Source: T1Sed10-49 sp046498405 (GTDB lineage Bacteria; Actinomycetota; Nitriliruptoria; Euzebyales; Egibacteraceae). Taken from it: 51,177 bases of DNA. The stretch is taken from contig JAWOAS010000206.1 in assembly GCA_046498405.1 (NCBI GenBank), positions 1-51,177 on the forward strand, in the 5' to 3' direction. Made by a program: the position numbers and the translations under genes. Shown one piece after another: positions 47,599-51,177 of the stretch. Each line of letters opens with the position of its first letter. Position 1 is the first letter of the stretch. The notes under the pieces are model-generated. The model was not told where the DNA came from. It searched no databases and saw nothing but the letters and a program-made list of their open reading frames with translations.

Positions 47599-47617
47599 TT
47601 AGGCTTCCCTAACCTCG
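47599..47617. promoter_or_regulatory. IdeR/DtxR iron box 1
   Basis: TTAGGCTTCCCTAACCTCG resembles the 19-base DtxR/IdeR consensus TTAGGTTAGSCTAACCTAA, with 13 of 19 positions matching by eye. It ends 13 bases before the ABC permease start, a typical repressor position. Iron-replete conditions should silence the operon. Confidence 0.72.
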
Positions 47618-47630
47618 CTCGGAGGCTCGC

Positions 47631-49271
47631 ATGCGCGTCGGCACGGACACCCCGCCGGCGCCGGGGGTCCCGGCACCCCCGATGCCCGCGGCCCGCCGCC
47701 GCCGCTCGGGGCGGCCGCCCTTCCACCTCGTCCTGCCGGCGCTCCTGGCCGCAGGGGCGGCGGCGCTGCCGCTGGCCTACCTCGTCGTGCGCGCCGCCGA
47801 GGCCCCCGAGCGGGTCCTCGAGCTGCTGTGGTCGCCCTCGACCGCCGAGGTCGTCGCCAACACCGGCGCGCTCGTCGCGCTTGTCGTCGTCGGCTCGCTG
47901 CTCGTCGGCGTGCCGATGGCCTGGCTGACGACGAGCACCGACCTGCCCGGGCGGCGCACCTGGGCGCTGCTCGGCGCGCTGCCCCTCGTCATCCCGAGCT
48001 ACGTCGCCACCTTCGCCTACATCGGCGCGCTCGGGCCCGGGGGCCTCGTCGAGTCGACGCTGGGGATCGGCCTGCCGAGCATCTACGGCCTCGGTGGCGC
48101 CACGCTCGTCCTCGTCCTCGTGAGCTACCCCTACGTCCTGCTCACCGTCAGGGGCGCGCTCGTCGGCATGGACCCCGGCCTCGAGGAGGCCTCGCGCAGT
48201 CTCGGCCACGATGCCGCGCAGACGCTGCGGCGGGTCACCCTGCCGCTGCTGCGCCCGGCGGTGGGTGCCGGCTCGCTGCTCGTCGCGCTCTACGTCCTCA
48301 GCGACTTCGGTGCGGTGAGCCTGCTGCGGTTCGACTCCTTCACGCGGACGATCTACACGAGCTACCGCGCGGGGTTCGACCGCACCGGCGCGGTCGTGCT
48401 CGCCCTCCTGCTCGTCGCCTTCACCATCGTGCTGCTCGTCGTCGAGGCCCGGGTGCGCGGCAAGGTCGCCGCGCACCGGGTTGGCACCGGGGTGCGGCGC
48501 CGCCGTCGGCCGATCGCGCTGGGACGCTGGCGCTGGCCGGCGCTGGCCTTCGTCGCGCTCGTCGTCGCCGTCTCGCTGCTGCTGCCGGTCGGCGTCCTCG
48601 TCCTCTGGCTCCTGCGGGGGGTGGCCGCCGGTGAGCCGCTGCGCCTCGCCGCCGAGACCTGGGTGGCCGCCTGGAACTCCGTGCGCGCCTCGGCCCTGGC
48701 CGCCGCGGTGGCCGTCGCGCTGGCCCTGCCCGTCGGCGTGCTGTCGGTGCGCTACCGCCGTCGTGCCACCGTCGCCCTCGAGCGCGCGACGTACCTCGGC
48801 TACGCCCTGCCGGGCATCGTCATCGCCCTCGCGCTCGTCTTCGTCGGCGCGCGCTTCGCCGGGCCCCTCTACCAGAGCCTCGCGATGCTCGTCGCCGCCT
48901 ACGTCGTCCTCTTCCTGCCGCAGGCCGTCGGCGCGGTGCGCGCCTCGGTGCTGCAGGTCCCCCCGTCGGTCGAGGAGGCCGCCCGCGGCCTCGGCGAGCC
49001 CGGCTGGCGGGTGCTCCTGCGGGTGACGACCCCGCTCGTGCGACCCGGCATCGTGGCCGGCGGCGCCCTCGTCTTCCTCACGGCGATGAAGGAGCTGCCC
49101 GCCACGCTCCTGCTCGGGCCGACCGGTGACCGTACGCTGGCCACGGCGATCTGGAGCGCCACGTCCGAGGCGTTCTTCGCCAGGGCCGCCGCGCCGGCGC
49201 TCGTGCTCGTCCTCATCTCCGGGATCCCCATGGCGATCCTGCTCAGGCGGCGACACGGGCTCGGCGCATGA
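47631..49271 (+). CDS. Iron(III) ABC transporter permease, double-domain (FbpB/SfuB-like)
   Basis: 546 residues with about 12 helices, two fused permease domains. Each has its EAA loop for contact with the ATPase: EEASRSLGHDAAQTLRRVTLPLLRP (around residues 187-210) and EEAARGLGEPGWRVLLRVTTPLVRP (around 445-470). This matches the FbpB type that imports ferric iron delivered by a binding protein. An N-terminal Pro/Arg-rich extension of about 28 residues is extra. GGAGG (47621-47625) precedes the ATG, and an iron box overlaps the promoter. The ATPase gene overlaps its stop. Confidence 0.92.
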   Translation: MRVGTDTPPAPGVPAPPMPAARRRRSGRPPFHLVLPALLAAGAAALPLAYLVVRAAEAPERVLELLWSPSTAEVVANTGALVALVVVGSLLVGVPMAWLTTSTDLPGRRTWALLGALPLVIPSYVATFAYIGALGPGGLVESTLGIGLPSIYGLGGATLVLVLVSYPYVLLTVRGALVGMDPGLEEASRSLGHDAAQTLRRVTLPLLRPAVGAGSLLVALYVLSDFGAVSLLRFDSFTRTIYTSYRAGFDRTGAVVLALLLVAFTIVLLVVEARVRGKVAAHRVGTGVRRRRRPIALGRWRWPALAFVALVVAVSLLLPVGVLVLWLLRGVAAGEPLRLAAETWVAAWNSVRASALAAAVAVALALPVGVLSVRYRRRATVALERATYLGYALPGIVIALALVFVGARFAGPLYQSLAMLVAAYVVLFLPQAVGAVRASVLQVPPSVEEAARGLGEPGWRVLLRVTTPLVRPGIVAGGALVFLTAMKELPATLLLGPTGDRTLATAIWSATSEAFFARAAAPALVLVLISGIPMAILLRRRHGLGA

Positions 49272-50383
49272 GTGAGGAGCGAGGAGCCACCGGGGTGGAC
49301 GAGGTCGTCATCGCCGCGCACGGCGTTGTGCGCGCGTTCGGCGGGCCCGACGGCGTGCGCGCGGTCGACGGCGTCGACCTCGAGGTCACCCGCGGGCGCA
49401 TCCTCGGGCTGCTCGGGCCGTCGGGCTGCGGCAAGACGACGTTCCTGCGCCTCGTCGCGGGCTTCGAGGACCCCGACGCCGGCAAGATCGAGATCGACGG
49501 GCAGCTCGTGGCCGACGCGAGCCGCTCGGTCCCACCCGAGCGCCGGCGCGTCGGCGTCGTCTTCCAGGACTACGCGCTCTTCCCGCACATGAGCGTCGCG
49601 CGCAACGTCGCCTTCGGGCTCTCCCGCGCCGAGCGGGCCGACGGCCGACGCGTCGCCGAGGTCCTCGACCTCGTCGGCCTCGCCGGCAAGGGCGACCGCG
49701 AGCCCCACCAGCTCTCCGGTGGGGAGCAGCAGCGCGTCGCCCTGGCCCGGGCGCTCGCGCCGCGGCCCGCGGTCGTCCTGCTCGACGAGCCGTTCAGCAA
49801 CCTCGACGCCGCGCTGCGCGGGCAGGTGCGCGCCGAGGTGCGGCGCATCCTCAAGGAGGCCGGCACGACCGCGGTCTTCGTGACCCACGACCAGGAGGAG
49901 GCCCTCTCGCTGTCCGACGAGGTCGCGGTGATGCACGCCGGCCGTGTCCACCAGCTCGACCGTCCCGAGGCCCTCTACCACCGGCCCGTCGACCGCACGG
50001 TCGCCGCCTTCGTCGGCGACGCCGACTTCATCCCCGGTGTGCAGAGCGGCCACCGGGTGCGCACCGACCTCGGCGAGCTCGAGCTCGTCAACCCGCTCGC
50101 CGCGTTCGGCCGCGAGGTCGAGGTCCTCGTCCGTCCCGAGGACCTCGTCCTGCAGCCCGACCCCGAAGGTCGGGGCCTCGTCGTCGATCGGGAGTTCTAC
50201 GGCCACGACCAGGTCCTCGCCGTCGAGCTCGCCTCCGGGCGGGTCGTGCGCGCCCGGCTCGGCTCCGTGGCGCATCTGCGCATCGGCGACCGCTGCCGCG
50301 TCGACGTCGCCCGGCCCGTGCAGGCCTTCGCCCCAGGGGTGCTCGACGGGGACCAGCCGGCGGCGAGGGGCCCGAGGCCGTAG
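49268..50383 (+). CDS. Iron(III) ABC transporter ATP-binding protein (FbpC-like)
   Basis: 371 residues. The ATPase domain has Walker A GPSGCGKTT (50-58), Q-loop FQDYALFPHMSV, signature LSGGEQQRVALARAL, Walker B VVLLDEPFSNLD and the switch His in VFVTHDQEEAL. A C-terminal TOBE-type regulatory domain (about 250-365, with VLVRPEDLVLQPDPEG) follows. The ATG overlaps the permease stop by four bases. It powers iron import with the preceding permease and the binding protein downstream. Confidence 0.94.
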   Translation: MSEERGATGVDEVVIAAHGVVRAFGGPDGVRAVDGVDLEVTRGRILGLLGPSGCGKTTFLRLVAGFEDPDAGKIEIDGQLVADASRSVPPERRRVGVVFQDYALFPHMSVARNVAFGLSRAERADGRRVAEVLDLVGLAGKGDREPHQLSGGEQQRVALARALAPRPAVVLLDEPFSNLDAALRGQVRAEVRRILKEAGTTAVFVTHDQEEALSLSDEVAVMHAGRVHQLDRPEALYHRPVDRTVAAFVGDADFIPGVQSGHRVRTDLGELELVNPLAAFGREVEVLVRPEDLVLQPDPEGRGLVVDREFYGHDQVLAVELASGRVVRARLGSVAHLRIGDRCRVDVARPVQAFAPGVLDGDQPAARGPRP

Positions 50384-50430
50384 GGCCGATCGGCACGTCC
50401 TGCCGTGACGCGCGTGCAGCGGCCAGGAAT

Positions 50431-50449
50431 GTAGGTTAGCCTAACCTTA
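50431..50449. promoter_or_regulatory. IdeR/DtxR iron box 2
   Basis: GTAGGTTAGCCTAACCTTA. The core AGGTTAG-C-CTAACCT (50433-50447) is a perfect inverted repeat and nearly identical to the DtxR/IdeR consensus. It lies 37 bases before the binding-protein gene, inside the 102-base gap after the ATPase gene, so this gene has its own iron-controlled promoter. Confidence 0.88.
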
Positions 50450-50485
50450 CCGCAAGGCTGCTGGCACGGGAACTCGGAGAAACCC

Positions 50486-51177
50486 ATGCGAACGACACCC
50501 CATCTGACGATGCGCGCCGCGCTGCTCGCGCTCCTCATGGCGCTCGGCGCCCTCCTCGTGGCCTGCGAGGCCGACGAGGCCGACGAGACCGACGGCGACG
50601 ACGCAGCCGCCGAGGCCGATGACGCCGAGGCTGACGACGCTGAGGCTGACGACGCTGAGGCCGACGACGCCGAGGCCGACGACGCTGAGGCCGACGACGC
50701 CGAGACCGAGGAGTCGGGGACGATCACCGTGTACTCCGGCCGCAGCGAGGAGCTCGTCGGCCCGATCCTCGAGGACTACGCCGACGCCTCCGGCGTCGAC
50801 GTCGAGGTGCGCTACGGCGACACCGCCGAGATGGCCGCGACGATCCTCGAGGAGGGCAGCAACAGCCCGGCCGACCTCTTCTTCGGCCAGGACGCCGGCG
50901 CGCTCGGCGCGCTCAAGGTCGAGGGGCGCCTGCAGGACCTGCCCGAGGACACCCTCGCACGCGTCGACGAGCGCTTCGCCGACCCTGACGGCCAGTGGGT
51001 CGGCACGAGTGGGCGGGCCCGCGTGCTGTCCTACAACACCGACGCGCTCGACGCCGAGGACCTGCCCGAGAGCATCCTCGACGTCACCGACCCCGAGTGG
51101 GAGGGCCGGGTCGGCTGGGCGCCGACGAACGGCTCGCTGCAGGCCCACGTCACCGCGATGCGCGTCGAGCTCGGCGA
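50486..51177 (+). CDS. Iron(III) ABC transporter substrate-binding lipoprotein, cut by window end
   Basis: Partial: 230 complete codons, continuing past 51177. Signal helix with lipobox LLVAC (Cys27), then an acidic repeat linker (six units of AEADD, residues 42-71), then the mature domain from TITVYSGRSEELVGPILEDY. Further on are VEVRYGDTAEMAATILEEG, SPADLFFGQDAGALG and GTSGRARVLSYNTD. This is the FbpA/SfuA class of ferric-iron binding proteins (periplasmic-binding type 2). GGAGA (50476-50480) precedes the ATG. Having the binding-protein gene last, behind its own iron box, would allow higher expression than for the permease and ATPase. Confidence 0.92.
   Translation, partial: MRTTPHLTMRAALLALLMALGALLVACEADEADETDGDDAAAEADDAEADDAEADDAEADDAEADDAEADDAETEESGTITVYSGRSEELVGPILEDYADASGVDVEVRYGDTAEMAATILEEGSNSPADLFFGQDAGALGALKVEGRLQDLPEDTLARVDERFADPDGQWVGTSGRARVLSYNTDALDAEDLPESILDVTDPEWEGRVGWAPTNGSLQAHVTAMRVELG
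50609..50698 (+). repeat. Six 15-bp tandem units in the binding-protein gene
   Basis: GC(C/T)GAGGC(C/T)GA(C/T)GAC repeated six times, encoding A-E-A-D-D. It forms a strongly acidic spacer between the lipid anchor and the iron-binding domain. The unit is a multiple of three, so its length can vary without loss of frame. Confidence 0.92.

Noticed and set aside
50609..50698. Acidic repeats as a sequencing or assembly artefact
   Set aside because: Units differ by synonymous C/T changes and keep the frame, as expected for a real, ageing repeat.

Overview
The window is about 51 kb of very GC-rich, densely packed DNA whose genes use almost only G/C-ending codons. Many genes overlap their neighbour by 1-4 bases (ATGA, GTGA, TGATG). 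The gene content and order point to an actinobacterium: bldG next to its anti-sigma partner, an MFS-thymidylate kinase fusion, topA-tmk-holB, a zincin-tilS-hpt block and DtxR/IdeR iron boxes. From memory, the first 15 kb follow the order helicase / bldG / anti-sigma / hppA / topA / tmk / holB of Streptomyces coelicolor. Several traits differ from Streptomyces and mycobacteria: TopA with four zinc ribbons, a K+-dependent-type pyrophosphatase, and a one-chain pyruvate:ferredoxin oxidoreductase. I therefore infer a deep-branching lineage (Nitriliruptoria/Egibacter/Euzebya-like), without proof. I see no insertion sequence, prophage or CRISPR array.

Layout. (1) 51-14924: DUF1998 helicase (minus); bldG and its anti-sigma kinase, behind a sigma-B-like promoter; a methyltransferase; hppA (minus), with a tandem repeat at its promoter; a DUF4349 lipoprotein; dgt; topA; MFS-tmk; holB. 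(2) 15071-19683: nifJ and a dihydroorotate-dehydrogenase-like partner. (3) 19824-23056: a copper-delivery operon (Sco, PCuAC, second Sco, CtaG, lipoprotein cytochrome c) with no oxidase subunit genes, followed by (4) cydA-cydB-cydD-cydC, 23230-29200. (5) 29213-31939: acnA (minus). (6) 32024-37072: a sulfur/persulfide module. A minus-strand operon (MBL-rhodanese, rhodanese-DUF2892, methyltransferase) diverges from sulP and a CstR-like repressor gene. Three near-identical palindromes (TACCCC-N2-GGGGTA type) lie in front of the three transcription starts. (7) 37235-40912: a universal stress protein, a 52-residue membrane protein, tRNA-Thr(CGU), and an Mhq-like set of ring-cleaving dioxygenase, hydrolase and maleylacetate reductase. 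(8) 41009-43835: a GNAT-AAA+ fusion, an intergenic repeat array, and a DsbB plus thioredoxin-like pair. (9) 43964-47519: a small membrane protein, zincin, tilS, hpt. (10) 47599-end: an iron(III) ABC transporter with two IdeR-type boxes; the binding-protein gene runs off the window.

The respiratory part shows an organism able to switch between copper-heme oxidases (assembly factors here, subunits elsewhere) and cytochrome bd. PFOR and a membrane pyrophosphatase fit low-oxygen, low-energy conditions. Cytochrome bd and the persulfide module both suit sulfide exposure, because bd oxidase is comparatively sulfide-resistant.

The most interesting candidate is the CstR-like regulon at 32-37 kb. Its main enzyme has lost the canonical iron-binding Asp of persulfide dioxygenases. 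It carries a methyltransferase that apparently starts with CTG, and its regulator mRNA begins with three identical hairpin repeats. A second theme is short GC-rich tandem repeats (15-39 bp) at gene ends and in promoter regions, at 6.4, 7.6, 13.6, 34.8, 36.7, 42.4 and 50.6 kb.
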